Below, in pieces: positions 33,008 through 41,861 of a stretch of 64,000 bases of DNA. The stretch comes from Candidatus Fermentithermobacillus carboniphilus. Its GTDB lineage: Bacteria; Bacillota; Sulfobacillia; Fermentithermobacillales; Fermentithermobacillaceae. A program made the translations under genes and the position numbers. The notes beneath the pieces are model-generated. The model did no database searches. It was not told where the DNA came from and was given only the letters and a program-made list of their open reading frames with translations. Position 1 is the first letter of the stretch; the number at the start of each line of letters is the position of its first letter. The stretch spans positions 1,706,494-1,770,493 of the forward strand of contig CP062796.1 of assembly GCA_018208355.1 (NCBI GenBank), in the 5' to 3' direction.

Positions 33008-35704
33008 GTGGACCGTGACAGGCTCCTTTTGATTGACGCCAATTCCCTCGCCAACAGGGCATATTATGCTCTTCCGCCTCTTTCGACGGGTCAGGGGGTT
33101 CCCACCAGCGCGGTATACGGTTTTTTGACGATGCTATTCCGTTTCATCGACGAACGAAAACCGGGTTACATAGCATGCGCTTTTGACCACCCTTCCCCTA
33201 CTTTCAGGCACACGGAGTTCGGGGAATACAAGGCTACCAGAAAACCTGCACCAGAAGATTTCAAGACCCAGATACCTCTTTTGAAGGACGTCCTGAAGGC
33301 GTTGAACATCAAGTACATAGAAGTACCTGGATTTGAAGCCGACGACATCATCGCCACACTCGCTGAGAGATTCAAAAAACAGGGGTTCTCGGTGATCATC
33401 CTTTCAGGAGACAGGGATTGCCTTCAGCTTGTGGACGACCGGGTGACCGCTATCCTTCCAGTGCGGGGCATTACCTTAGTCCGGGAGTACGATCGCGAGA
33501 CTGTGAAAAAGGACCTGGGCATCTGGCCTCACCAGATCCCCGATTTCAAGGGTCTTGCCGGGGACAGTTCTGACAATATCCCGGGCGTGAAAGGAATAGG
33601 TGAGAAAACGGCTGTGTCGCTCCTCGAGCAGTACGGGAGTCTCGAAGCGGTATACGAGAACCTTCTAGAGGTGACTCCCACGAGAGTCAGAGAACTTCTG
33701 AGCGACGCGAAAGATACGGCGCTGCTCTCTAAGAAACTTGCCACTGTCACGAGGCAGGTTCCCATTGAGGTAAGCGCCGAAGATCTCTTTTGGACCGGAC
33801 CTGACGTAGAAAAGGCCAGAGAAGTCCTGAGCGCCCTTGAATTCCACAGCCTGGTCAAGAGGTTGAAACCAGCGGTTACCGAGCCGGAGTCGGAACCGCC
33901 GGTTCCGGAGGTAGGCTCCGCTTCTTCCGCAGAAACAGGGATCGTCACGGTCGACTCGGAAGAGAAACTCAAAGACCTTTGTGACAAGATAGCGGCGAGC
34001 GGGCGAGTTTCAATTTACGCCAGCGTCACCGAGATAACCAGGGATTTTTTGTGGCCGGACCTTGTGGGAGTGTCCCCCGGCAAAGGGGCGTATCTCATCT
34101 CTTTTCCGGAGGGAACTTTTGATCGCCAGGAACTGTTGTGGAAATACCTCGGTCCCATACTCGTTGACCCCAAAGTCGAGAAACTCGGGTTTAACCAGAA
34201 GTGGCTTTACACTCTGTGCTTCAAGAGAGGTCTTACCCTTAAAGGGCTATCCTTTGATATCATGGTAGCCGCGTATCTTCTCGACCCGACCCGTACGACT
34301 TACCGCCTGGAGGATATCGTAAAGAATTATGCTGGAATAGACATATTTTTGCCGCCTGCAGGCCATCCCAGGACCCTGGAAGAAGCTGTGGCATACAGGC
34401 GGGCTTTGGGGCGACACCTTGCACAGGGCGCGTGGGCTTCTTTCAAGGTAGTTGAAGGCATACAGAGAGAACTCGAGGAAAAGGGGCTCTCGAGGCTCGC
34501 CTGTGAAGTCGAGTTCCCCCTCATAGAAGTCTTGGCGTCGATGGAGGCGATAGGGATAGGGGTGGATCTTGAAACGGGAAGGCAGCTCCGGGCGAGCTTT
34601 TCGCGCGAACTCATGGATATCGAGAAGAGCATATTCCTCATGGCCGGGGAAACGTTTAACCTGGGATCTACCAAGCAGCTTGCCCACATACTTTTCGAGA
34701 AACTCAAACTTCCTCCCGTCAAGAAGACAAAGACGGGTTACTCGACCGATGCTGAGGTTCTCGAGATACTGAGCGAACAGCACGACCTGCCACGTAAAAT
34801 ACTCGAATACCGAACATATGCCAAACTGAAATCAACATACCTCGATGTCCTGGAAGAAGTCGTGAACCCGACCACGGGACGCATCCATTCCACGTTTCAT
34901 CAGACGGTCACCGCCACCGGGCGCCTTTCCAGCTCAGAGCCTAACCTGCAGAATATACCCGTCAGAGGAGAACTGGGCAAGTCCATCCGGCGAGTGTTCG
35001 TCCCGGCGCCCGGCAGGCTATTTCTGGCTTCGGACTACTCACAGATCGAGCTTCGGGTCATGGCTCACTTCTCAGAAGACCCCTCGCTCATCGATGCTTT
35101 CCGACGAGGGGAAGATATCCATGCCCGGACGGCTTCCGAGATATTCGGGGTACCACTGGAAGAAGTGACCCCCGACCTCAGGAGCAGGGCCAAGGCGGTC
35201 AACTTTGGCGTCATTTACGGCATTTCCGATTACGGGCTGGCGAGGAATACCGGAGTTTCTAGGGAAGAAGCCAGAAAGTTCATCGAAGCCTATTTTGCCA
35301 GATATCCCGGGGTCAAGAGATACATGGATGAACAGATCGAACGGGCCAGAAAAGACGGCTACGTCACAACCATACTGGGAAGGCGGAGGCCCATTCCCGA
35401 CATCGATTCGCGGATCAAGAAAAACAGGGGATTCGCCGAAAGGACTGCCATAAACACCCCCATACAGGGGAGCGCGGCAGATATCATTAAACTGGCCATG
35501 GTCAAAATCTACCGTAGGATACGGGACGAGGGTCTCATTTCCAGGATGATCCTTCAGGTCCACGATGAGCTCATTTTCGAGATTGCACCGGAAGAAGAAG
35601 AGTACATGAGGAAACTGGTCAAGGAGGAAATGGAGGGGGTCATGGAACTCAGGGTTCCTCTGGAAGTGGAGATAGGGACCGGAAAGAGTTGGTATGAGGT
35701 GTGA
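33008..35704 (+). CDS. polA: DNA polymerase I
   Basis: An 898-residue repair and Okazaki-fragment polymerase. The 5'-3' exonuclease domain (about 1-290) is intact, with LLIDANSLANRAYYAL, FEADDIIAT, SGDRDCLQL and GDSSDNIPGVKGIG. The middle 3'-5' exonuclease-like domain has lost its D-x-E metal motif (the segment reads VSIYASVTEI), so it should not proofread, as in Bacillus and Thermus enzymes. The polymerase motifs are SDYSQIELRVMAH (A), RSRAKAVNFGVIYG (B) and QVHDELIFE (C). GTG at 33008 has AAGAGGTG upstream. coaE follows closely. Confidence 0.97.
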   Translation: MDRDRLLLIDANSLANRAYYALPPLSTGQGVPTSAVYGFLTMLFRFIDERKPGYIACAFDHPSPTFRHTEFGEYKATRKPAPEDFKTQIPLLKDVLKALNIKYIEVPGFEADDIIATLAERFKKQGFSVIILSGDRDCLQLVDDRVTAILPVRGITLVREYDRETVKKDLGIWPHQIPDFKGLAGDSSDNIPGVKGIGEKTAVSLLEQYGSLEAVYENLLEVTPTRVRELLSDAKDTALLSKKLATVTRQVPIEVSAEDLFWTGPDVEKAREVLSALEFHSLVKRLKPAVTEPESEPPVPEVGSASSAETGIVTVDSEEKLKDLCDKIAASGRVSIYASVTEITRDFLWPDLVGVSPGKGAYLISFPEGTFDRQELLWKYLGPILVDPKVEKLGFNQKWLYTLCFKRGLTLKGLSFDIMVAAYLLDPTRTTYRLEDIVKNYAGIDIFLPPAGHPRTLEEAVAYRRALGRHLAQGAWASFKVVEGIQRELEEKGLSRLACEVEFPLIEVLASMEAIGIGVDLETGRQLRASFSRELMDIEKSIFLMAGETFNLGSTKQLAHILFEKLKLPPVKKTKTGYSTDAEVLEILSEQHDLPRKILEYRTYAKLKSTYLDVLEEVVNPTTGRIHSTFHQTVTATGRLSSSEPNLQNIPVRGELGKSIRRVFVPAPGRLFLASDYSQIELRVMAHFSEDPSLIDAFRRGEDIHARTASEIFGVPLEEVTPDLRSRAKAVNFGVIYGISDYGLARNTGVSREEARKFIEAYFARYPGVKRYMDEQIERARKDGYVTTILGRRRPIPDIDSRIKKNRGFAERTAINTPIQGSAADIIKLAMVKIYRRIRDEGLISRMILQVHDELIFEIAPEEEEYMRKLVKEEMEGVMELRVPLEVEIGTGKSWYEV

Positions 35705-35729
35705 CGAACCGAAGCGAAAAGGTACTTAC

Positions 35730-36344
35730 GTGATAGGACTGACCGGTGGGATCGCCAGCGGTAAAAGCACTGTGTCCAGGTTCCTCTCACGCCTGGGAGC
35801 GGTCGTCATAGACGTAGACGTCATTGCCCGCGAGGTCACGTCCCAGGGGTCTATGGGCCTTAGGCGCATCGTCGAGGCATTCGGCCAGGAATTCCTTTTT
35901 CCCGACGGTTCTTTGGACAGGAAGAAGCTGGCACAGCTCGTGTTCCACGATAAAGGCGCCCTCGAACTCCTTAACTCAATTGTCCACCCACTTGTGATGG
36001 AGCGTGTGGAAGATATCCTCGAGGCCCTTTCACGAAAGTCCCAGATTGAAGGGGTTAAGACCGTTGTGGTGCTGGACGCCCCGCTCCTTCTGGAGGCAGG
36101 AGCCGATAGGCTGGTCGATGAGGTATGGGTGGTGTCCGTGGACGAGAAAACCCAGATGGAGAGGTTGATGAAGAGAGAGGGCTTCAGCCGGGAGGAGGCC
36201 CTCTCGAGGATACGATCGCAGATGCCGCAAAAAGAGAAAGAGAAGCGAGCCGATAGGATAATCGACAACAGCAAAACCCCCGAGGAGACTGAAAAAATGG
36301 TCAAAGCTGCTTGGACGGACTTGAAAAGGAAAATATCCGGGTGA
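35730..36344 (+). CDS. coaE: Dephospho-CoA kinase
   Basis: A 204-residue P-loop kinase for the last step of coenzyme A synthesis, phosphorylating the 3'-OH of dephospho-CoA. It has VIGLTGGIASGKST at the start, DVDVIAREV, VVVLDAPLLLEAG and a lid region with QMERLMKREGFSREEALSRI. I chose GTG at 35730 (AAAAGG seven bases upstream) because the family normally begins immediately before IGLTGGI. An ATG at 35694, overlapping polA by 11 bp, would add 12 charged residues and remains possible. Confidence 0.94.
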   Translation: MIGLTGGIASGKSTVSRFLSRLGAVVIDVDVIAREVTSQGSMGLRRIVEAFGQEFLFPDGSLDRKKLAQLVFHDKGALELLNSIVHPLVMERVEDILEALSRKSQIEGVKTVVVLDAPLLLEAGADRLVDEVWVVSVDEKTQMERLMKREGFSREEALSRIRSQMPQKEKEKRADRIIDNSKTPEETEKMVKAAWTDLKRKISG

Positions 36345-36411
36345 TCTCGAATTGTTGGCCTGATGTTTTAAGGCGGATGCATACGTCCTAGAGTCCACAG
36401 GAGGAGAAGCG

Positions 36412-36771
36412 ATGAGCCTTGAAGGTAATACAATCCTAAAAGATCTCACATCGAGGACCATGGAAAAAGAGCTTGGGTCCCTGAAAGCCTCAGTGGTGGA
36501 CTTCTGGGCCCCTTGGTGTGTTCCCTGCAAAAGGATGTTGAGCGTGCTCGAAGAAGTGGCCAGGGAATCGTCCGAGAAGTACCGGGGACAAATCGGTTTT
36601 TTTAGAGTGAACGTAGACCAGGAAAGTTCTTTGGCCCAGAAGTTCGAAGTGATGACCGTCCCAACTATCTTGGGTTTTTCTGGGACCGTTCCGCTCGACC
36701 GATTCAACGGCAAGTCCAAAGAAGACCTTCAGAAGTGGGTAGATAAGCTGGCGGAACGTTTTGGATTGTAG
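36412..36771 (+). CDS. Thioredoxin-like protein with WCVPC active site
   Basis: A 119-residue thioredoxin-fold protein. The active site is WAPWCVPCK (C36, C39), Val replacing the usual Gly of WCGPC. The cis-Pro segment VMTVPTILGF and the C-terminal helix are conserved. It would reduce protein disulfides in the cytoplasm. ATG at 36412 with AGGAGGAG upstream. No thioredoxin reductase is nearby. The Val may tune the redox potential; that is inference. Confidence 0.88.
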   Translation: MSLEGNTILKDLTSRTMEKELGSLKASVVDFWAPWCVPCKRMLSVLEEVARESSEKYRGQIGFFRVNVDQESSLAQKFEVMTVPTILGFSGTVPLDRFNGKSKEDLQKWVDKLAERFGL

Positions 36772-36799
36772 ATAGAAGACAGAGTTGGAGGGACAAATA

Positions 36800-37855
36800 G
36801 TGCCGGAAAAAAGAGTAATAGACCTAAGGTCGGATACCGTCACGAAGCCCACGCCTGAAATGCGGGAAGCTATGGCAAGAGCAGAGGTGGGGGATGACGT
36901 CTACGGCGAAGATCCGACGGTAAACCGGTTGGAAGCCCTCGGAGCGGAGATGGTAGGTAAGGAAGCCGCGGTCTTCGTCCCCAGCGGGACCATGGGTAAC
37001 CAGATTTCCGTGATGTCTTGGACGGAGCGCGGCGATGAGATCATACTGGAATCTCAGTCACACATCTATATGTACGAAGTCGGGGCTACGGCGGTTCTTT
37101 CTCAAGTACAGGTCAGGCCTATTCCCGGGCATTACGGCGCAATGGATCCTGAAGAAGTTGCTCTCGCCATAAGGAAGCCAAACATCCATTTCCCCAGGAC
37201 AAGGTTGATTTGTCTCGAGAACACCCACAACAGGTCCGGGGGATGCGTCGTTCCGCTGGACAACATGAAGCGGATATATGAGATAGCTAAAGAAAAGGGT
37301 GTTTTCGTCCACCTGGATGGAGCCAGGGTGTTCAACGCTGCCGTGGCTTTAGGCGTGGATGTGAAAGAGATAACCAAATATGCCGATTCGGTGCAGTTCT
37401 GTCTCTCAAAAGGCCTGTGTGCGCCCGTAGGTTCTCTCGTGGCGGGTCCCAGGACTTTCGTAGATAGGGCCAGGAAATACAGGAAAATGCTTGGCGGAGG
37501 GATGCGCCAGGCGGGTATACTCGCGGCAGCAGGCATCATTGCGCTCGAGAAGATGACCAAGCGGCTCCACGAAGACCATGCCAACGCAAAACGCCTGGCC
37601 GAAGGCCTTTCCAGGATTCCCGGCCTGGGAATAGATATGGCCAGCGTCCAGACTAATATGGTGGCTGTTTCCACAAGAGGTCTCGGCATGGATGGTCCCG
37701 AATTCGTGGCCTTGATGAAACCCCACGGAGTGCTTTTCAACGCGGACCTCCCGTACAGGGTCAGAATGGTCACCCATAACGACGTTACGGCGGAAGATAT
37801 CGACGAAGCCATCAGGCGAATCGCTTTTGCGGTCGAGTCTCTGCCGAAAAAGTGA
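36800..37855 (+). CDS. ltaE: Low-specificity L-threonine aldolase (beta-eliminating lyase family)
   Basis: A 351-residue fold type I PLP enzyme that cleaves threonine or allo-threonine to glycine and acetaldehyde. Typical segments are [61 protein letters not shown] and the PLP lysine K204 ([13 protein letters not shown]). I chose GTG at 36800 with GGAGGG seven bases upstream; the open TTG at 36785 overlaps that site. It lies 28 bp after the thioredoxin gene. Confidence 0.92.
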   Translation: MPEKRVIDLRSDTVTKPTPEMREAMARAEVGDDVYGEDPTVNRLEALGAEMVGKEAAVFVPSGTMGNQISVMSWTERGDEIILESQSHIYMYEVGATAVLSQVQVRPIPGHYGAMDPEEVALAIRKPNIHFPRTRLICLENTHNRSGGCVVPLDNMKRIYEIAKEKGVFVHLDGARVFNAAVALGVDVKEITKYADSVQFCLSKGLCAPVGSLVAGPRTFVDRARKYRKMLGGGMRQAGILAAAGIIALEKMTKRLHEDHANAKRLAEGLSRIPGLGIDMASVQTNMVAVSTRGLGMDGPEFVALMKPHGVLFNADLPYRVRMVTHNDVTAEDIDEAIRRIAFAVESLPKK

Positions 37856-37864
37856 GGGAATGCT

Positions 37865-39262
37865 TTGAACCAGAAGGGGCTCTGGGAAAATGATCCTCAG
37901 GGAGAAAAGATAGCGCAACAAGCAGGCTGGAAGGCGAGTCCGGAGTCTTTTCACCAGGAGGATCCTACACACGGCGCTGACTTACTGGACATTCCTCCTG
38001 AAGCCCCTTTGGCGCTGAGGATGACTCCCCGGAACTTTACGGAATTTGTCGGGCAAGAGGAACTGGTGGGCCCTGGAAAAGCCCTGCGGAGGGCCATTGA
38101 AGAGGATAAGATCACTTCCATGCTATTCTGGGGCCCACCCGGTACCGGAAAGACCGCCCTTGCCCGCCTCATCGCTCTCAAGACGCGATCCTCGTTCCGG
38201 GAGCTTTCGGCGGTCACTTCGGGAGTCGGGGATGTCAGGGCAGTAGTGGACTACGCCGAAAGATCCAGGAAAAAAGGAAAAAGGACGATTCTCTTTCTCG
38301 ACGAAATTCACAGGTTCAACAAGGCCCAGCAGGATGCACTTCTTCCTCACGTCGAAAAGGGGACGCTGGTGCTTATAGGCGCCACCACCGAGAATCCATA
38401 TTTTGCGGTTAATCCCGCTCTTTTGTCCAGAATGCGGATATTCCGGTTTGAGCACCTTTCTCGCGGGGACATCAAAACCCTGCTCCTCCGGGCGATCGAA
38501 GACAAAGAGCGGGGCCTTTCCCGGGATCCGACACCTGTGGTTGTCGAGGAAAAGGCGCTCGACCACATAATAGATTCCTGCAAGGGTGATGCCAGGTGTG
38601 CCCTTAACCTTCTCGAGGCTCTGTACTTTGCCGGAGATAAGAAGGACGGCAAGGTAACGCTCACTCTCGAAAAAGCCCTGGAAATTACCCAAAGTCCCAG
38701 GCTCTTCTATGATAAGGCCGGCGACCAGCACTACGACATCATATCGGCCTACATCAAGAGCATGCGAGGAAGCGACCCCGATGCCGCACTTTACTGGCTC
38801 GCGCGGATGCTTGAGGCGGGGGAAGATCCCCGCTACGTCGCAAGGCGCCTCGTGATATGCGCGTCGGAAGACGTGGGCAACGCCGACCCCTTCGCCCTGG
38901 TGCTGGCTGAGGCCGCGTTTAGGGCCGCCGAACACCTGGGAATGCCGGAAGCCAGGATACCGCTGGCGCAGGCAACCATATACGTGGCGCTGGCTCCCAA
39001 GTCCAACGCATCGTACCTGGCTATCGAAAGGGCCACAAATGACGTACGTGAAAAACCTGCGTATCCTGTTCCTCCCCACCTGAGAGGCACGGGTTACCCG
39101 GGGGCTGAAAAACTCGGGCACGGGGCAGGTTACCTTTACCCCCACGATTTTCCCGGGCATTACGTAGAACAAGAATACCTGCCAAAAGAACTTTCCGGGG
39201 TAAAGTACTATATACCCTCAGAGAACGAGGCCATACCTAAGTCGAGGAAACCCTCTCGTTAA
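37865..39262 (+). CDS. rarA: Replication-associated recombination ATPase RarA/MgsA
   Basis: A 465-residue AAA+ ATPase of the clamp-loader-like RarA family, acting at stalled forks. It shows FVGQEELVGPGKALRRAI, GPPGTGKTALARLIA (Walker A), ILFLDEIHRFNKAQQDALLPHVE (Walker B), GATTENPYFAVNPALLSR and the C-terminal HYDIISAYIKSMRGSDPDAALYWLARML. About 45 residues before the conserved core are hydrophilic and unlike the short N-terminus of other members. The TTG start at 37865 has only GAGGGA nearby, so a later start is possible. B. subtilis carries its homologue downstream of aspS as well. Confidence 0.95.
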   Translation: MNQKGLWENDPQGEKIAQQAGWKASPESFHQEDPTHGADLLDIPPEAPLALRMTPRNFTEFVGQEELVGPGKALRRAIEEDKITSMLFWGPPGTGKTALARLIALKTRSSFRELSAVTSGVGDVRAVVDYAERSRKKGKRTILFLDEIHRFNKAQQDALLPHVEKGTLVLIGATTENPYFAVNPALLSRMRIFRFEHLSRGDIKTLLLRAIEDKERGLSRDPTPVVVEEKALDHIIDSCKGDARCALNLLEALYFAGDKKDGKVTLTLEKALEITQSPRLFYDKAGDQHYDIISAYIKSMRGSDPDAALYWLARMLEAGEDPRYVARRLVICASEDVGNADPFALVLAEAAFRAAEHLGMPEARIPLAQATIYVALAPKSNASYLAIERATNDVREKPAYPVPPHLRGTGYPGAEKLGHGAGYLYPHDFPGHYVEQEYLPKELSGVKYYIPSENEAIPKSRKPSR

Positions 39263-39360
39263 GATCGTCCCGGGTTCTCCATTGTCGCTTGGTTTCCGTA
39301 TCGCATGTGCTTTTCCAGGGCAAAATGCTCTTTGATGAAATCCTCATGGGGGCGTGAACG

Positions 39361-39648
39361 TTGATATACTGTCCCAAATGCAAGAGCAGGGCCGTCGGCA
39401 GGATAGGTCAAAACCAGTACTACTGCTGGGACTGCAACATCGAATTTATTCCGGCGAGAGACGGGTTCAGGATGTACAGGCTAGAGCCCGATGGTACCGT
39501 CATGCCCGAAACGCTGGGTAGCGTGGCACCGGGATACAGTCTGTCGGGGACTTTGGGAGAAAGGCTGGAGGTTGCTCGGGGCACTTCTACAGGTGAAACC
39601 AGTGACGGCGAAAACAGACAAAGCCAGAATCAAGGAAAGGAGATGTAG
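39361..39648 (+). CDS. Small zinc-ribbon protein
   Basis: A 95-residue protein with an N-terminal zinc ribbon (CPKCKSRAVGRIG... then YYCWDCNIEFI), two CxxC knuckles about 15 residues apart. The C-terminal half is Gly/Ser/Glu-rich and probably disordered. Function unknown. TTG at 39361 is preceded by GGGGGCGTG. It lies just before a small membrane protein and the AI-2E permease gene, and the three are probably cotranscribed. Confidence 0.7.
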   Translation: MIYCPKCKSRAVGRIGQNQYYCWDCNIEFIPARDGFRMYRLEPDGTVMPETLGSVAPGYSLSGTLGERLEVARGTSTGETSDGENRQSQNQGKEM

Positions 39649-39654
39649 CTATCG

Positions 39655-39852
39655 ATGAAAAATAAAACTTTTTGGGATGGCCTCGCCATGGGAGGGGCTC
39701 TTGGGATACTGGTCGGCGCGTTGATGCTTTCTAGGGGGACGAAGATGACTCCCATGACCAGAACCAAGGTGATGGTCGGACGGACTGCGAGGCACGCGCT
39801 GAGAAGAGCTCAGGGAACTCTGGGTCGCATGGTAGGAAGGTTCTCTGACTGA
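39655..39852 (+). CDS. Small YtxH-like membrane protein
   Basis: A 65-residue protein with one Gly-rich hydrophobic helix (WDGLAMGGALGILVGALML) followed by a basic segment with many Arg and Lys. This layout resembles YtxH-like or DUF3918-like small proteins of Firmicutes, which lack a known function; the relation is only by shape. ATG at 39655 is preceded by AAAGGAGATG. Its end overlaps the CTG start proposed for the next gene by 8 bp. Confidence 0.65.
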   Translation: MKNKTFWDGLAMGGALGILVGALMLSRGTKMTPMTRTKVMVGRTARHALRRAQGTLGRMVGRFSD

Positions 39853-40894
39853 AAACCGGAAAGTAAAACGGGCACTTATAAGTGCCATCGTCGCCCTCGG
39901 GATTCTCTTATTCCTTTACTCGGTGCGCGGCATCCTCGCACCTTTCGTGATAGCAGCCTTTCTGAGCTACGTGCTTGAACCTGTCGTCTCAACCATTCAT
40001 CGCTGGGGAATTCCCAGGGCGCGCGCCATCCTCTTCGTGTATCTCCTGCTTTTCTCAGCGGCGTTCCTTCTCGGGGTGTACTTCATACCGGGCTTCATCC
40101 GGGATGTAAGAGAACTTTCGGCGGCTCTCCCTCAATACATAGAAAGCCTGGAGAGACTCTCGGTCAGGACTCGGGAGATAGCGAACCGATACGACCTTCC
40201 CCCGGGACTCGAAAGGGGAGTTTTGAACGCCCTCGGCAGGCTCGATGATTCTCTCGACAGAGCGGGGGAAAAGCTTGTTTCTTACGTTTTTTCCTCCCTA
40301 ACCATACTTTCTTACGTAGTCGTGGCTCCGATCATCGCCTACTACATCCTGAGAGATATCAACAAGTGGAGGCAGAAGAGTCTCGTATTTTTCGCAAGGC
40401 ACCCCTTGCCCTACCTGGACCTTTTTCGCGATATAGACCGGGTACTTGGCGGATTCGTGAGGGGCCAGTCAATAGTGGCCCTGTTCGTCATGCTCATGGT
40501 ATGGGTGGCCTCGGTGGTCTTGGGCCTAAAATACGGGGCCGTCCTTGGGGTCATCGGAGGGCTCGGCGAATTCATCCCTTACTTCGGTCCCATCATCGCG
40601 GCTGTGCCGATGCTGACGGTGGCATTCCTAAAATCCACTGTGACGGGATTCTGGGCTCTCGGCTTCATCCTCGTGATACAGTGGATAGACTCCAATCTCA
40701 TCGTGCCCAGGGTTACGGGACCGCGAGTAGGCCTGCATCCTTTGTGGATTATCTTTTCTCTTTTGGCCGGAGGGGAGCTATTGGGGTTTTGGGGGATCTT
40801 CCTTGCGGTACCGGCTGCGGGCATAATCAAGGCTGTCATGAAGTTCGCGGGTGCCATGTTCTTTTCGGGGAATGGAAAAAAAGGATCATCTTGA
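39845..40894 (+). CDS. AI-2E family transporter (PF01594), probable CTG start
   Basis: A polytopic permease of the YdiK/YtvI type with about eight membrane helices, an extracytoplasmic helical loop (DVRELSAALPQYIESLERL) and the family segment GLGEFIPYFGPIIAAVP, then WIDSNLIVPRVTG. The first ATG/GTG/TTG in frame is GTG at 39923, which would cut off half of the first helix. Upstream the frame continues through a basic stretch and hydrophobic residues (ALISAIVALGILLFLYSV) to CTG at 39845, behind AGGAAGGT; an in-frame stop lies just before. A CTG start is therefore likely, giving 349 residues. The substrate is uncertain; some relatives are Na+/H+ antiporters. Confidence 0.82.
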   Translation: MTENRKVKRALISAIVALGILLFLYSVRGILAPFVIAAFLSYVLEPVVSTIHRWGIPRARAILFVYLLLFSAAFLLGVYFIPGFIRDVRELSAALPQYIESLERLSVRTREIANRYDLPPGLERGVLNALGRLDDSLDRAGEKLVSYVFSSLTILSYVVVAPIIAYYILRDINKWRQKSLVFFARHPLPYLDLFRDIDRVLGGFVRGQSIVALFVMLMVWVASVVLGLKYGAVLGVIGGLGEFIPYFGPIIAAVPMLTVAFLKSTVTGFWALGFILVIQWIDSNLIVPRVTGPRVGLHPLWIIFSLLAGGELLGFWGIFLAVPAAGIIKAVMKFAGAMFFSGNGKKGSS

Positions 40895-40940
40895 TATGGC
40901 GACGAAGTATCCCTCAGTATTTGACTTTGGGGGTCAGAAC

Positions 40941-41804
40941 ATGGCGACGAAACTGGGGATCATCGGAGCCGGCACCATGGGCCGAGGGATAGCAGAAGTG
41001 GGCCTTCTACACGGCTTTTTTGTCACCATACTTGATGCGACAGCGGAACTTTCCGAAAGAGGTTACGGAGAGATCGAGAGAAGCCTTCGTCGGGGAGTTG
41101 AAAAAGGCCGTGTGGTGCCAGAGAAGGTTGGGGAAATGCTTGCGCGTCTTAGGCATGGCGCAGACTATGACCTGTTGAAAGAGGCAGATGTAGTTATCGA
41201 AGCGGTGTACGAAGACCTGGAGGTCAAAAAGGAAGTCCTTTCAAAAGTCTCTCGGGTTGTCTCCCCCCGGGCTCTCATCGGGTCCAACACTTCGTCGTTG
41301 AGCATCACCAAAATGAGTGAAGCTGTGGAGTATCCAGAAAGGTTCCTCGGAATCCATTTTTTCAACCCGGTACCGGTGATGAGACTGGTGGAGGTGATCA
41401 GGGGAGAAAGGACTTCAGATGATACTGTGGAAAAGGCGCTGACTTTTGCCAGAGAGCTGGGAAAGACCCCCATCGCGGTGAAAGAATCCCCGGGATTTGT
41501 AGTCAACCGGCTCCTGTGTCCCATGATGAACGAAGCCGCTTTTTTGGTCATGGAAAGAGTAGCCTCGCCTGAGGACATAGACACGGCCATGAAACTGGGC
41601 GCAAACCATCCCATTGGTCCTCTGGCCCTGGCGGATCTGGTGGGTATAGACGTGCTTTACGCTATCATGAATACCCTTTACCTGGAGTTGGACGACCCCA
41701 AGTACCGCCCGTGCCCCCTTCTGAAGGAGATGATAGACAGAGGGCATCTTGGGAGGAAGACCGGGCAGGGGTTCTTCCTGTACGGGGAAAATCCGAAATC
41801 TTGA
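40941..41804 (+). CDS. 3-hydroxyacyl-CoA (3-hydroxybutyryl-CoA) dehydrogenase
   Basis: A 287-residue NAD(P)-dependent enzyme. It has KLGIIGAGTMGRGIAEV (nucleotide binding), SNTSSLSITKM, the catalytic His in GIHFFNPVPVMRLVEVI, and VKESPGFVVNRLLCPMMNEA. The C-terminal domain ends GRKTGQGFFLYGE. The length is that of Hbd/PaaH single-domain enzymes of butyrate or fatty-acid metabolism. ATG at 40941 has GGGGGT upstream; an in-frame ATG at 40896 with a similar codon run is an alternative. No thiolase or crotonase is adjacent, so the pathway is open. Confidence 0.92.
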   Translation: MATKLGIIGAGTMGRGIAEVGLLHGFFVTILDATAELSERGYGEIERSLRRGVEKGRVVPEKVGEMLARLRHGADYDLLKEADVVIEAVYEDLEVKKEVLSKVSRVVSPRALIGSNTSSLSITKMSEAVEYPERFLGIHFFNPVPVMRLVEVIRGERTSDDTVEKALTFARELGKTPIAVKESPGFVVNRLLCPMMNEAAFLVMERVASPEDIDTAMKLGANHPIGPLALADLVGIDVLYAIMNTLYLELDDPKYRPCPLLKEMIDRGHLGRKTGQGFFLYGENPKS

Positions 41805-41861
41805 ACGCGCCTATACCTGCGAAATCGTTGGGACCGTGCTTGGCTCAACAGAGCGGCTTAT

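Noticed and set aside
33008..35704. Loss of the PolA proofreading site as a novelty
   Set aside because: Loss of the 3'-5' exonuclease motif is normal for Bacillus and Thermus type PolA.
38123..39172. 349-codon open frame antisense to rarA
   Set aside because: It lies entirely opposite a gene with clear AAA+ motifs; its translation shows no family pattern and GC-rich codon use readily gives such mirror frames.
40896..40951. Duplicated ATGGCGACGAA at 40896 and 40941
   Set aside because: Probably two in-frame start contexts of the dehydrogenase gene; no evidence that it is a regulatory repeat.
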